Positions 10,823 to 21,653 of a stretch of DNA of 64,000 nucleotides are shown piece after piece. The DNA is from Budorcas taxicolor (lineage: Eukaryota; Chordata; Mammalia; Artiodactyla; Bovidae). Location: NCBI RefSeq assembly GCF_023091745.1, contig NC_068921.1, positions 12,728,001 to 12,792,000 of the forward strand, given 5' to 3'. The notes beneath the pieces are model-generated. The model searched no databases. It saw only the letters and a program-made list of their open reading frames with translations, and was not told the origin of the DNA. The first letter of the stretch is position 1; each line of letters opens with the position of its first letter. The position numbers and the translations under genes are program-made.

Positions 10823-11311
10823 ATGTTTGCTAAATGTTTATGGAAACAGAAAGGAACCTTTCCATGGTTGGTTCTTTCATTCTCCAAAAGAGATATAGTT
10901 ACTCTATAAGTGGAACATGTCCCAGTCACTGAAGCACTTTGAGTATAGGTACCACCTCCTATGTGTGACAAGAGATCCAGACCCTTGACGAAGCTTCAAA
11001 AGAGGTAGTTAGGTTACATATCAGGAAATTTATTTCTGCAGTATTTTCCACCCAGAAGTGGGTCTGGCAGGGTAGCTGTCCAGTAGCTTCTGCTACATAA
11101 ACAAAAACAAGGGCTTCTAGAAAGAAGTTATTGAACTGGTTGATAGGACTTCCTGGGTTCATTTCTCAAATTTCATAATAGAAAACATGGAAAGAAATGA
11201 CTGGGAAAGAGAAGGGGAAACAGTGCAATGAGATATTGAGCCACTGAATGGAAGTGAGGCTTGTCAATATTCTTGGTGATCTTCTCCAACCAACATCTGT
11301 TACGAGTATTG
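10823..11311. other. unique sequence
   Basis: No repeat family recognised. Short minus-strand frames at 10765-10971 and 10959-11162 have no recognisable motif or splice context that I can support. Confidence 0.4.
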
Positions 11312-11522
11312 TGTGTGTATGCTTGGTCATGTCTGACTCTTTGCAACCCCATGCACTGCAGCCTGCCAGGCTCCCCGGTTCATGAGGTTTTCCAGGCAAG
11401 AATCCTGCAGTGAGTTGCCATTTCCTTCTCCATGGGATCTTCCTGACCCAGGGATCAAACCCATGTCTCCAGTGTCTCCTGCATTGCAGGTGGATTCTTT
11501 ACCTGCTGAGCCATCAAGGAAG
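11312..11522 (-). mobile_element. Bov-tA/Bov-A2 SINE
   Basis: Minus-strand full-length copy. It has a small internal duplication of CTCCAGTGTCTC near 11467, so the region between body and head is slightly expanded. Confidence 0.93.
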
Positions 11523-11893
11523 AAATCCATTACAAATATAATCAGAAGTTAAAAAGTGATTTGCAAAAAATGCTCATTCAAGGAAGAAATTTGGAGGAAG
11601 ATATCCTGCTTCTTGAGGCAGAATCAAGTTTGACTGTGATGGCCAATGACGTCTCCAGTGACCAGGAGAGAAACAGTTCTGGAGTGGGATTACTGCAGAG
11701 CTTAAGGAAATGCCTTGTTTGAAAAAAGTCCTACACTAAACAAATTCTTTTAGATTATACACGCTTAATATAAACATTTAATTAATTTAGAAAAGAGGAG
11801 GAAAGAACCTCATTTCCAAATCTTTTTAGATAACAAATCCATACACATTTATCCAGACAACTTTCTATGAATTTACATAATTTGAATATATGT
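11523..11893. other. unique AT-rich sequence
   Basis: Nothing recognised. It directly precedes the TSD of the longest BovB copy. Confidence 0.4.
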
Positions 11894-11903
11894 ATGCAAC
11901 TTT

Positions 11904-13416
11904 CCTGGAATGTGAAGTCAAGTGGGTCTTAGAAAGCATCACTATGAACAAAGCTAGTGGAGGTGATTGGAATTCCAGTTGAGCTATTTCAAATCCTGAA
12001 AGATGATGCTGTGAAAGTGCTGCACTCAATATGCCAGCAAATTTGCAAAACTCAGCAGTGGCCACAGGACTGGAAAAGGTCAGTTTTCATTCCAATCCCA
12101 AAGAAAGGCAATGCCAAAGAATGCTCAAACTACCACACAATTGCACTCGTCTCACACTCTAGTAAAGTAATGCTCAAAATTCTCCAAGCCAGGCTTCAGC
12201 AATACGTGAACTGTGAACTTCCAGATGTTCAAGCTGGTTTTAGAAAAGGCAGAGGAACCAGAGATCAAATTGCCAGCATCTGCTGGATCATCAAAAAAGC
12301 AAGAGAGTTCCAGAAAAACATGTATTTCTGCTTTATTGACTATGCCAAAGCTTTTGACTGTGTGGATCACAATAAACTGTGGAGAATTCTGAAAGAGATG
12401 GGAATACCAGACCACCTGACCTGCCTCATGAGAAACCTATATGCAGGTCAGGAAGCAACAGTTAGAACTGGACATGGAACAACAGACTGGTTCCAAATAC
12501 GAAAAGGAGTATGTCAAGGCTGTATATTGTCACCCTGCTTATTTAACTTCTATGCAGAGTACATCATGAGAAATGCTGGGCTGGAAGAAGCACAAGCTGG
12601 AATCAAGATTGCTGGGAGAAATATCAATAACCTCAGATATGCAGATGACACCACCCTTATGGCAGAAAGTGAAGAGGAACTCAAGAGCCTCTTGATGAAA
12701 GTGCAAGAGGAGAGTGAAAAAGTTGGCTTAAAGCTCAACATTCAGAAAAAGAAGATCGTGGCATCTGGTCCCATCACTTTATGGGAAATAGATGGGGAAA
12801 CAGTGGAAACAGTGTCAGACTTTATCTTTTTGGGCTCCAAAATCAGACGGTGATTGCAGCCATGAAATTAAAAGATGCTTACTCCTTGGAAGGAAAGTTA
12901 TGACCAACCTAGACAGCATATTAAAAAGCAGAGACATTACTTTGCCAACAAAGGTCCGTGTAGTCAAGGCTATAGTTTTTCCAGTGGTCATGTATGGATG
13001 TGAGAGTTGGACTGTGAAGAAAGCTGAGCGCCGAAAAATTGTGTTTTTGAACTGTGGTGTTGGAGAAGACTCTTGAGAGTCCCTTGGGCTGCAAGGAGAT
13101 GCAACCAGTCCATTCTAAAGGAGATCAGTCCTGGATGTTCTTTGGAAGGAATGATGCTAAAGCTGAAACTCCAATACTTTGGCCACCTCATGCAAAGAGT
13201 TGACTCATTGGAAAAGACTCTGATGCTGGGAGGGACTTGGGGCAGGAGGAGAAGGGGATGACAGAGAATGAGATGGCTGGATGGCATCACCGACTCAATG
13301 GATGTGAGTTTGAGTGAACTCCGGGAAATGGTGATGGACAAGAAGGCCTGGCGTGCTGGGGTTCATGGGGTGGCAGAGAGTCAGACACGACTGAGCAACT
13401 GAACTGAACTCAACTG
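11904..13416 (+). mobile_element. longest BovB LINE copy in the window
   Basis: The 1.5-kb, 5'-truncated element is flanked by a 10-bp direct repeat ATGCAACTTT at 11894-11903 and 13417-13426. It contains the whole reverse transcriptase core and the C-terminal region, ending in a CTGAACTGAACTCAACTGA tail. The endonuclease domain is missing through truncation, which is normal for target-primed insertions. Its coding lesions are described in the pseudogene entry. Confidence 0.97.
11957..13261 (+). pseudogene. BovB reverse transcriptase ORF remnant
   Basis: An open frame of 298 codons runs 11957-12853. Key motifs are visible: FIDYAKAFD (residues 126-134, motif A aspartate at 128), GCILSP (188-193, motif B) and YADD (228-231, the catalytic pair). 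The start codon is internal to the original ORF; coding similarity begins upstream. A 4-base deletion near 12846 shifts the frame, so the next part reads in the frame at 12792-13076. A 1-base deletion near 13041 shifts it again to 13073-13261. That frame ends at a TGA where other copies have a CGA arginine codon, consistent with CpG decay. No neighbour supplies a missing function; this is a dead copy. Confidence 0.93.
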
Positions 13417-13570
13417 ATGCAACTTTACCTAAATGGCATTAGGCAGCTTGCATTTTTACTCAACTATATATATATATATCTTAGATTTCTATTGGAAAAA
13501 AACAGAAGTCTTTGTCATCATTGTTAATGGCTATATATTTCATTATGTTGGAATTTACTCACAAGCTCTA

Positions 13571-13752
13571 ATAAGCAATGTCTGCCTGAAATGTGGGAGA
13601 CCTGGGTTTGATCCATGGGTTGAGAAGATCCCCTGGAGAAGGAAATGGCAACTCAACTCTAGTACTCTTGTCTGGGAAATTCCATGGGTGGAAGATCCTG
13701 GTAGGCTACAGTCCATGGGGTCTCAAAGAGTTGGACACAACTGAGCAAATTC
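13571..13752 (+). mobile_element. Bov-tA SINE, 5'-shortened
   Basis: Starts within the tRNA-like head (AATGTCTGCCTGAAATG) and continues to GTTGGACACAACTGAGC. The first ~20 bp of the family are missing. Confidence 0.92.
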
Positions 13753-15075
13753 ACATAGTAGACATTGATTTGAGAATCCAACTCTTCTCTACTAAATCGG
13801 ACATTAAAGAAATATGCAAAAATGTGAAATAGCAACACTTTTCTCAAATAAAACTGTTTTCTCACTTTTTTTGTTTGAAAAATAGTTATTTTTCCTAAGA
13901 ACATATTATTTCTATTAATGTGCAGTGATGTCACTTTTGTTATTTTTAACTGTGCTACTACATATAAAGAGTTTTAAATTTTAACATGGTAATTATTGAT
14001 AGATACAAATAAAGCCTTTCGAGTTTCTCTATAATTTTGAAGACTGTAAAGGGGTCCTAAGAACAAAACATTAGAAAACCAGGAGAAACAAGGCCATATA
14101 CACCATTGACTTTTGAGTTAATTGCCTTGAATTATTAGTAATCTCTTCTTTGTAGAATCTCGTTGGTTTTTTTAGTATTTCTCACAGCTCCCAAAGTAGT
14201 GCTGGAATTAGTAGTTGCTCAGTAAATATAAACAGAATCAATGAGAGCTTCACCATTAAGCTTCTAAACTGCTTTTCTGTGGTTGGGGTCCTTGAGGCAA
14301 CATTGGACCTTGAATACACAGGCAGAGTTCGCACTTCAGTAACTGCATTTTAAAAATACTGGGTATGACTGAAAATGTCAAGTGTCTTTTTGCCTTGTTG
14401 GTACTTATCACTTCAAATCATCTTCAGTTTGCTTATCAAGCGATGTGATGATTGACGTGTTTACTTTTGTTTCTCTTTCTTTTTATCAAAGGTAATGATC
14501 AAACATCCCACAAGAACATGAAGCTTCGTAGTCACTACTGAGAAAAAAAAGATATAACATCTTTCCCTTCAAGGAATGTACAAGTTAAGACGATTATTCT
14601 TTTTAGAAAGATTTGCGGGAATTTATTGGGGTTGTGATACAGTGGTTCAATATGATGTCTTATAAGACAGAAACCGTATCCTCCAAAACCTCCCTGTGTG
14701 GGTGGGAGACATTAAGATGATGAAAAAAGCATGTTGAAGCATAAATGTTTAGAGTTAAATAGTGTCTGAAGCACTATTATTAATATTTGATTAACCCTTA
14801 TAATCATGAGCTTCTGTAGAAGGGAGACGAAACAGCTGTCTCAACAATTGAAAACTATGGGTTAAAAAAATTTCTTTTAGGACAAAGACATCAAGTGGTA
14901 TGATTCAAGTAAATGCAATTACTAATACTAATAATCACAATAATAATACTGGGCAAGTTTATTTTAAATTTAGTTATAGCCCAAGTAATTATTAGTATAA
15001 TTTGTGAATGTCCATATATCTTTCACTAGCCATGTGTCATGAATTTCTAGAAACTTTTGAAGCATAGTTTATAGA
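13753..15075. other. 1.3 kb AT-rich unique block
   Basis: The longest stretch in the first 20 kb without a nameable repeat. Parts near 13850-14030 have the look of decayed L1 3' UTR, but I cannot assign them. A short AT-rich run of TAATAATA-type triplets lies near 14920-14950. No convincing exon is visible. Confidence 0.4.
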
Positions 15076-15131
15076 CAGAAGTTTACACTGTATTTTTCTT
15101 ATTTTTATTGGAGTATGATTGCTTTTCAATG

Positions 15132-15172
15132 GAGAAGGAAATGGCAACCCATTCCAGTATTCTTGCCTGGAG
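15132..15172 (+). mobile_element. 41-bp Bov-A piece with its own TSD
   Basis: The insert GAGAAGGAAATGGCAACCC... through TTCTTGCCTGGAG matches only the first part of the Bov-A body. It is flanked by a perfect 8-bp repeat TTTCAATG at 15124-15131 and 15173-15180. The SINE 3' end is absent, which is unusual for a target-primed insertion. Confidence 0.85.
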
Positions 15173-15354
15173 TTTCAATGCTGTGTCAATTTTTGCTGTA
15201 AGGGAATCAGTTATATGTGTGCATATCTGCTCGCCCTCTTGAGCCTCCCTCCCGCCCTCAGCCTACCCCACTAGGTCATTACAGAGCACCGAACAGATCT
15301 CTCTGTGCTATACAGCAGCTTCCCACTAGCCATCTGTTTTACACGTGTATACGG

Positions 15355-15692
15355 GATACCCTGGTAGCTCAGCTGGTGAAGAATCCGCCTTCAATGCAGG
15401 AGACCCTGGTTTGATTGCTAGATTGGGAAGATCCCCTGCAGAAGGGATAGGCTACCCAGTCCAGTATTCATGGGCTTCCCTGGTAGCTCAGATGGTAAAG
15501 AATCTGCCTGCAATGCCTGGGTTAGATCCCTGGGTTGGGAAGATCCCCTGGAGGAGGGCATGGCAACCTATACCAGTATTCTTCCCTGGAGAATTCCCAT
15601 GGACACAGGTCCCTGGCAGGCTACAGTCCATAGGGTCCCAAAGAGTCAGACATTACTGAGCAACTATGAGCAATTAGGCACAGCACAGCACA
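15355..15692 (+). mobile_element. dimeric Bov-tA SINE nested in L1
   Basis: Two tRNA-like heads are visible: one at about 15355-15440 and a second starting GGGCTTCCCTGGTAGCTCAG at 15474. They are followed by one complete Bov-A body and an AGGCACAGCACAGCACACC tail. L1 sequence resumes directly afterwards. Confidence 0.9.
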
Positions 15693-15984
15693 CCGTATAT
15701 ATGTTAATGCTACTCTCTCAATTTGTCCCAACTTTCCCTTCCTCCCATGTCCACAAGTTTGTTCTCTACATCTGCTTCCTGCCCTGCAAATAGGTTCATT
15801 GGTACCATTTTTTTAGATTTCATATATATGTATTGATATATAGTACACATTTTTCTCTTTCTGACTTACTTCACTCTGTATGACAGACTCTAGATTCATC
15901 CACATCACGACAAATGCCCAGTTTTGTTCCTTTTTATGGTTGCATAATATTCCATTGTATACGTACCACATCCAGAAGTTTACA

Positions 15985-16299
15985 TTCTAGATGAGTCAAT
16001 GCAAGCTGTTGCAATAAAAACAATTTGAAGCCAAGAGCATTCTTATTTCTATCTATATGATGAAAGAAAGTCAGAACAGGGAACTCTGCCATTTAACCTT
16101 TCTGGGTACCATCATCTGTTCATCAACCAGCCAAAACTCTTGGTTAAATTTACTTGTCATAAATCCATTGTTTAAAATCAAGGAAGACTCCTAAGTCACC
16201 TGCTTAGTCAATTCACTTTTACTTTTCTTACCTTAAAGCCAATCACAACTATTTACTGAGCATTATGGAGAACACACAATGGGAAAGGCACTCTGTTAA
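15985..16299. other. unique sequence
   Basis: Nothing recognised between the L1 copy and the next SINE. Confidence 0.4.
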
Positions 16300-16304
16300 G
16301 TACT

Positions 16305-16416
16305 GCTGCTGCTGCTACTAAGTCACTTCAGCTGTGTCCGACTCTGTGCGACCCCGTAGACGGCAGCCCACCAGGCTCTGCTGTCCCTGGGATTCTCCAG
16401 GCAAGAACACTGGAGT
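16305..16416 (-). mobile_element. Bov-A SINE with CTG-repeat end
   Basis: Starts with CTG triplets followed by CTAAGTCACTTCAGC and ends GAACACTGGAGT. The same type recurs at 63215-63355. A short GTACT repeat at 16300-16304 and 16417-16421 may be its target-site duplication. Confidence 0.88.
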
Positions 16417-16421
16417 GTACT

Positions 16422-16860
16422 AGAAAGGATTAAAAAGCAATATGGAATCTCTCTCCCTCAGTTCATAGGGGCTTCCTTTCAATGTCTCCGTTTCGAGTAT
16501 TGACGATGTGGGGTGTATCATTCAGATCGGCCTTATATTTATCTGCTTCAGAAAAATTTGTGGGATTCGAAGGAGAGCACAGCTGCTGGCAGCTGCAGTT
16601 CCAGTCCAGGATTTCTGCAGCCGGCTTGGCCCTCAGCCACTTCAAGCACGTGTAACTGGTCACAGGAGAAGGCAGGGGCTCCAGGATTCAGGTTTACTTT
16701 AGAATCCCACGCCACTGCCGGACTTGTTAGGTTGCTCCAGCCTGCATTATCTGAAGCCACTTGAGTGGCTGCATACAGCAGGAGGAAGCCTGTGGCTTGT
16801 GATGAATCTGGCTTTTGACTCTGGCAGTAGAAGTCTCATTTTGCGAGGCGTCTTATGCCT
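16422..16860. other. unique block with a possible minus-strand coding end
   Basis: No repeat recognised. On the minus strand, 16542 down to 16463 gives 27 codons and a stop with exon-like codon use, preceded by CTGAAGCAG. I do not recognise the peptide. It may be a chance frame. Confidence 0.3.
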
Positions 16861-17002
16861 CACACATGCCGTGGATTCGAATCCAGCTTCGCTGCTTGTG
16901 GTACATGGTCTGGCATGGGGAAAGCACCATGTCAGCTATAATGTCCACTGCTGCAATGACTGGGTAAGCTTAGGCAATTATTCTCTGGGCCTAAAACGAG
17001 AA

Positions 17003-17124
17003 CTGGAGGAGGAGATGGCAGCCCACTCCAGAATTCTTGCCTGGGAAATCCCATGGACAGAGGAGCCTGGCCAACTACAGTCCATGGGGTCGCCAAGAGG
17101 CAGACACTACTGAGCAACTAAGCA
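17003..17124 (+). mobile_element. Bov-A2-type SINE without tRNA-like head
   Basis: Begins GGAGGAGATGGCAGCCCACTCC, of the same type as 7046-7168. Flanks AACGAGAA and AATGAGAA resemble an 8-bp duplication with one difference. Confidence 0.9.
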
Positions 17125-17172
17125 CACAATGAGAATAATGCCCATTGCATTTACCTCGCAATTTCATTGTGA

Positions 17173-17527
17173 TGCTGGAGAAGACTCTTGAGAGTCCCTT
17201 GGACTGCAAGGAGATCAAAGCAGTCAATCCTAAAGGAAATCAGCCCTGAGTATTCATTGGAAGGACTGATGTTGAAGCTGAAGCTCCAATATTTTGGCCA
17301 CTTGATGCAAAGAGCTGACTTACTGGAAAAGACCCTGAACTGGGAAAGATTGAAGGCAAAAGTAAAAGGGGGCGGCAGAGGATGAGATGTTTAGACAGCA
17401 TTCTCAACTCAGTGGACGTGAATTGGAGCAAACTCCGAGAGATAGTGGAGGACAGAAGAGCCTGGTGTGCTATAGTCCGTGGGGTCACAAAGAGTCGAAC
17501 ACACTTAATGACTGAACAACAACAAAA
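17173..17527 (+). mobile_element. BovB LINE 3' fragment, older tail type
   Basis: Flanked by TCATTGTGA at 17164-17172 and 17528-17536. The tail is GACTGAACAACAACAAA rather than GAACTGAACTGA. It encodes the C-terminal region with many substitutions and frame breaks (frames at 17188-17385 and 17382-17570). Confidence 0.95.
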
Positions 17528-17600
17528 TCATTGTGAAAATTATAAGAAAGATTATATAAATAGTAGTTAGCATAGTGGCCAATAAATAGTAGAATAAAGA

Positions 17601-18366
17601 AATTATAGCTGCTGTGATTATTGATGTTGTTATTGTTACTGTTATTTGTGCTATTAAGGCTGGAAGGATGTCTACTTCTGCTCAGCCAATACATCATGGC
17701 AATGGATTATAAAAATGTTGCTCTTAGGCGCTGATATTCTCTAAACGGATAAACATCATATTCACTGCTGTTTTGATCATTTAGAATCAACATTATCATA
17801 TATTTGTTTTGTAGGAGCACCATAAAAATCTCTTCATTAACACACTGATAGCATCTTTTATTTTCCTACACTCAATCAGAAGTTTTTTTCTGCCAACAAT
17901 TAGTCATGTTTCATCAAAGCAACAACTACCTAAAGGAATATGAATGTTCTACAGAACTTCATCCTTCTTGCATTTTCATGGGAAATTAAGATCCGATCCC
18001 AGTCACAGCCAATAGCACAGGAAATATGTGATTCAGAGAACAGCACCAGCTTGTTTTCTTGTTGTTGCCAGATAATGCTGAACCATAGATTGCAGAATTC
18101 CTTTGGGCTGAAAAGATTCTTTCTCCACAGATATCTTCCTTTTACAATTGCCAGACTCATTGAAAGTAAATTTCAGATCTAGCTAAAGGAAAATATCAAA
18201 GACATTACGTGGTGACAGCCTCCTGTGTTTGACAGAAAATTTTATACTTCTGATTCAGATTCTTTGGGAAAAAAATGGCAGGATACTTACAACTAATAAG
18301 GGATACTGCTGCACAAAACCTTTGCTTTGTTGAAAGTTTGCAAATCGTGTTCTAATACAAATACTA
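17601..18366. other. unique AT-rich sequence
   Basis: No repeat family recognised. It ends at a small minisatellite. Confidence 0.4.
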
Positions 18367-18440
18367 GTATTGTATTTTCATTTGATAAAAGTATTGTATT
18401 CGCATTTGATTAAAGGGTATTTTATTCTCATTTGATAAAA
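18367..18440. repeat. 24-bp minisatellite, three units
   Basis: Units at 18367-18390, 18391-18414 and 18417-18440 share the pattern GTATTgTATT..CATTTGATAAAA with 2-4 differences. The third unit lies at the junction with a BovB insertion, and a further partial copy appears after the element (18780-18795). Confidence 0.9.
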
Positions 18441-18445
18441 GATGT

Positions 18446-18779
18446 CAGAGAAGACTCCTGAGAGTCCCTTGGACTACAAGTCAATCCTAAAAGAAAGCAA
18501 CCCTGAATATACACTGGAAAGACTAATGCTGAAGCTGAAGCACCAATACTTTGGCCACCTGATGCGAAGAGCAGACTCATTGGAAAAGACTCTGATGCTG
18601 GGAAAGATTGAGGTCAGGAGGAGAAGGGGACGACAGAGGATGAGATGGTTGGATGGCATCACCGACTTGATGGACATGAGTTTGATCAAACTCAGGTAGA
18701 CAGTGAAGGAGAGGGAAGCTTGGCATACTGAAGCTCATGGGGTTACAAAGAGTTGGACACGATGTAGTGACTGAATAAC
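18446..18779 (+). mobile_element. BovB LINE 3' fragment, older type, long TSD
   Basis: Starts in the conserved AGAAGACTCCTGAGAGTCCC segment and ends GTAGTGACTGAATAAC. A direct repeat of 21-22 bp with a single 1-base length difference lies at 18424-18445 and 18780-18800. The encoded C-terminal frame (18442-18699) is open to an early stop. Confidence 0.95.
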
Positions 18780-18800
18780 ATTCTCATTTGATAAAGATGT

Positions 18801-19118
18801 TGGTAAATAACCCTGCTCATAAGTTTCATTAAGATTTTGATATTGTGGCGTGATCTCCTGTTGTATTCACTTTTCATTTTATCCTTTTAGTAATAGAATC
18901 TTCCAAGTTTTGGTTGGGCACACAGACTCCATTTCCTAGGCTACCTGAAGCTAGGTATGTGATTACGTTCTGGTCCATGGGCTGTGAGCTGCCTTTAAAA
19001 AAGAAGCTGGCTATTTTTCTTCCTTTCTGTGGGGTAGAGTGGAAAAGAGGTGCTGTAGATGAGGGTAACATCCTGGGGAACAGTGGAGCCCCAAAGTAGA
19101 AGGGTACATTTAAAATTG
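18801..19118. other. unique or decayed sequence
   Basis: The 18890-19020 part ('CTGGTCCATGGGCTGTGAGC') has the feel of an old LTR or DNA-transposon fossil, but I cannot name a family. Confidence 0.35.
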
Positions 19119-19302
19119 GGGGCTTCCCTGATGGTCCAGCAGTTGGAACTTTGCCTCCAATGCAAGGGATGCAAGTTTGATCCCTGGTCCGGTAGCTAAG
19201 ATCCAACATGCCTCTTGGCAAAAAAAAGCAAAACATGAAACAGAAGCAATATTGTAACAAATTTAATAAAGTCTTCAAAAATGGTCCACATTAAAAAAAA
19301 AA
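19119..19302 (+). mobile_element. CHR-1-like SINE, full length
   Basis: Head GGGCTTCCCTGATGGTCC, B-box-like GTTTGATCCCTGG, and the diagnostic 3' part GAAGCAATATTGTAACAAAT followed by ATGGTCCACATT and an A-rich tail. Confidence 0.92.
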
Positions 19303-20529
19303 TCTAAGAAAAAAAAAGAGTAAATTGGACTCTATATAGATTAAAACTTAATGAAGAAAATAAGAAGGAGAGTCTGGGTTCCTGGAGGACCTCATGGAAC
19401 AAAGTTAGTTTCTTGTTCTGACTTGCCTCAAACCCCTGCACTCCTCCAATAAAAGGAAATATGTGTCCATTCTGTTTGAGGTGCTGTGTTTTGAGGTTGC
19501 CATGCTATGGCAGCTTGGGCTGTATCCTAAATTTTCCACACTTGCTATTTTCCCATTGGATCAGGTGCTCATGGGACACAGTATATGTTGAAAGGAAAAA
19601 GAAAAATGACTTCTCTGACACTCTCTTCCAAGATGGGGGACGAAGCCCCACTTCACATCATGGACCCTTTTAACTTACTATGTGTCTTTAGCGTCTGTAT
19701 CAGTTTTGGTGCCTTTCTATTTTTTCTTATTTGTTAAATGAAATGAACAGTAACCATGCTACAGCTATTACAACCCACTACAAAAGTAGTAACACTGTTC
19801 TAGTAAGCTCTAAGTCAAGGGGCCATTATTATCTTTGTCTAGATAAGCAGGACCTCGGCGGGCAAGTCAACATGGAAAATGGTACAAGGACAAAGGAAAC
19901 TGTGCTAACATGAATAAGGGGTGGTTTGTATCGAGCATTAGGGTTGATGGCAGCTAACCTTACCCCTCCCTAAAGAGATGCAAGGAGTCCCTTGCCTTTA
20001 TTAAGTCCCCAAGCTGCATCCTATAAGCAGAACTCTATGCATCATGCTGTTTTGCTAAAAGGAAATAGGGAAGCTGTGGGGGCCCCTGTGAAACCCCCCT
20101 TGACATATTTAGCCTGTGGCCTGTGAGTATTCACTCCAGCTCCAGATGTGTGGGTGCCCTTTAGTCAAATCAGACTCAGTTTTGCATCTGCCTCCGAGGG
20201 CAGAGATGAGAGAGAGGGAGCAGGTGTGACGGTCTGCAGTAACAACACAGCACAGACTTCCTTTGAAGTCTGAGTGTGGGTACGTTTTGTCTCACTGATA
20301 CCCTTGGTACATCTGGGATGGTAAATGGCATGGTGAGTCATTCAGAAAGTGGAAACGGAAAGTGTTGATGGGTCTGATATTGGGTCTTACAGCCAAAAAT
20401 GCGCATCTAGAGAAACTTGGAGTATCAGGCTTCCTTCTCCTCCTTGGGGAGCTTTTAATTATCTATGGTATGGTTATTTAAATGTATGTATGGCTGGGAA
20501 TCCTTGTAGCACAAGATTTCAGGGATTTG
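19303..20529. other. 1.2 kb unique block
   Basis: No family is recognised with confidence. Short frames at 19461-19673 and 19731-19913 show no motif. GC content rises towards 20150-20300. Confidence 0.4.
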
Positions 20530-20653
20530 GGGCTTCCCTGGTGGTCCAGTGGTTAAGATTTCATGCTTCCAATGCAGGGGGCACAAGTTCAATCCCTGGT
20601 CTGGGAAGTACGATCCTATATGCTGTGCAGTACAGCCAAATTAAAAAAAAAAT
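20530..20653 (+). mobile_element. CHR-type SINE
   Basis: Head GGGCTTCCCTGGTGGTCCAG, centre AGTTCAATCCCTGGTCTGG, short tail of A residues. A shorter form than the copy at 19119-19302. Confidence 0.92.
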
Positions 20654-21653
20654 GTTTAAAGGATTACAGAATTTAAGTCACCAGTGTCTTAAATATGGTT
20701 CCCCCAGAAATATCAGAGAAAAAGACTTCTCAACATGGGAATTTTGACGAGTCTCGAAATAGTCCAAATTTCTGATTGTTGGTATGAGAAGCATACCTAG
20801 TCTGTCTTATTTCCCGCCTCTGCTTCTGCCTCCTGGGGGTATGATCTCAAACGGTAGAAGCATTGGAACCAGCAGGCTGGATTGCAGTTTTTGGCCACAT
20901 AGTACCATCCATCATTCTTTCAGCGTCTTGGTGGAGAAGACTGGCCAGGTTACCTTCCTCGGGTCATCATTGGATTTTTTTCCATGCCTGAGAGGCTCTC
21001 ATTGATGGAGTCCAGAGGATCATCCCGAGATGGTTCTCCAAGAAGGAGGTGGTTTAGGGAGTAAGAGGCCATGCTGTCTGCTGAACCCCAGCCTCAGTCC
21101 CCGTGTGCCCGGCCAGCCTCGGAGGGAAGACCGCAGTGCTGGGGTGCCAGCCCTTTCAGCCGCCGCCCTCTTTCCTAAGGTCCTTAATGAGCATGCTAAT
21201 TAGTGGCAATTTCCCTGGTGGTTTGTGTGATGTGGAGACTCCTCCACTAAGAAATGGCCCAGAACCACAAACTCATTTAAAATAGTCAATCCTACTGGAG
21301 ATAGAAATAACTCCTTGTCTGTGTTGATCCTAGCTAGTGACCAGTGAGCAGGAGGTAAAGTCTTGGGAAGAGAAGGGTGGGCTCTGACTCAGCAGAAACC
21401 ACCGTCTGACATTTTTAGCCTCTTCTTTGGTCCTACTGGAGAGACTCTTCTTCCTACAGCCAAACTGGACAGAGTATCTCTACCAGCTCACCTTCTGCTG
21501 TGCCAGCTGCCCTCCTGCCAATCAATTTGGACTTTTCTTGTTACCCTTCTGGTGCTTGAGATTCATAGCACATGTCTCTGAGGAAGCCCCAGATTTGTAT
21601 GAACTTGAGCATGATATCCAGGAAGAGGAGACAAAGCTAGGATCCCCAGAGAT
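20654..21653. other. 1 kb unique island
   Basis: No repeat seen. The part around 21180-21215 contains TTAATGAGCATGCTAATTAG, with two homeodomain-type TAAT cores in opposite orientation. Overlapping frames at 21363-21581 and 21427-21768 are unsupported by splice context. Confidence 0.45.

Larger units (their letters stand above)
15088..15972 (-). mobile_element. L1 LINE 3' fragment with 12-bp TSD, two nested SINE pieces
   Basis: The perfect 12-bp duplication CAGAAGTTTACA lies at 15076-15087 and 15973-15984. The left end is the poly(A) side, read as TATTTTTCTTATTTTTATTGG. The right end is antisense to ORF2. It is interrupted at 15132-15172 and about 15355-15692. Confidence 0.94.
16860..17600 (+). 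mobile_element. MIR SINE cut by a Bov-A2 and by an older BovB
   Basis: MIR pieces: about 16868-17002 (GGATTCGAATCCAGC, then TTAGGCAATTATTCTCTGGGCC), 17125-17172, and 17537-17600 (ending CCAATAAATAGTAG). Removing the two insertions restores a continuous MIR order. Confidence 0.82.
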
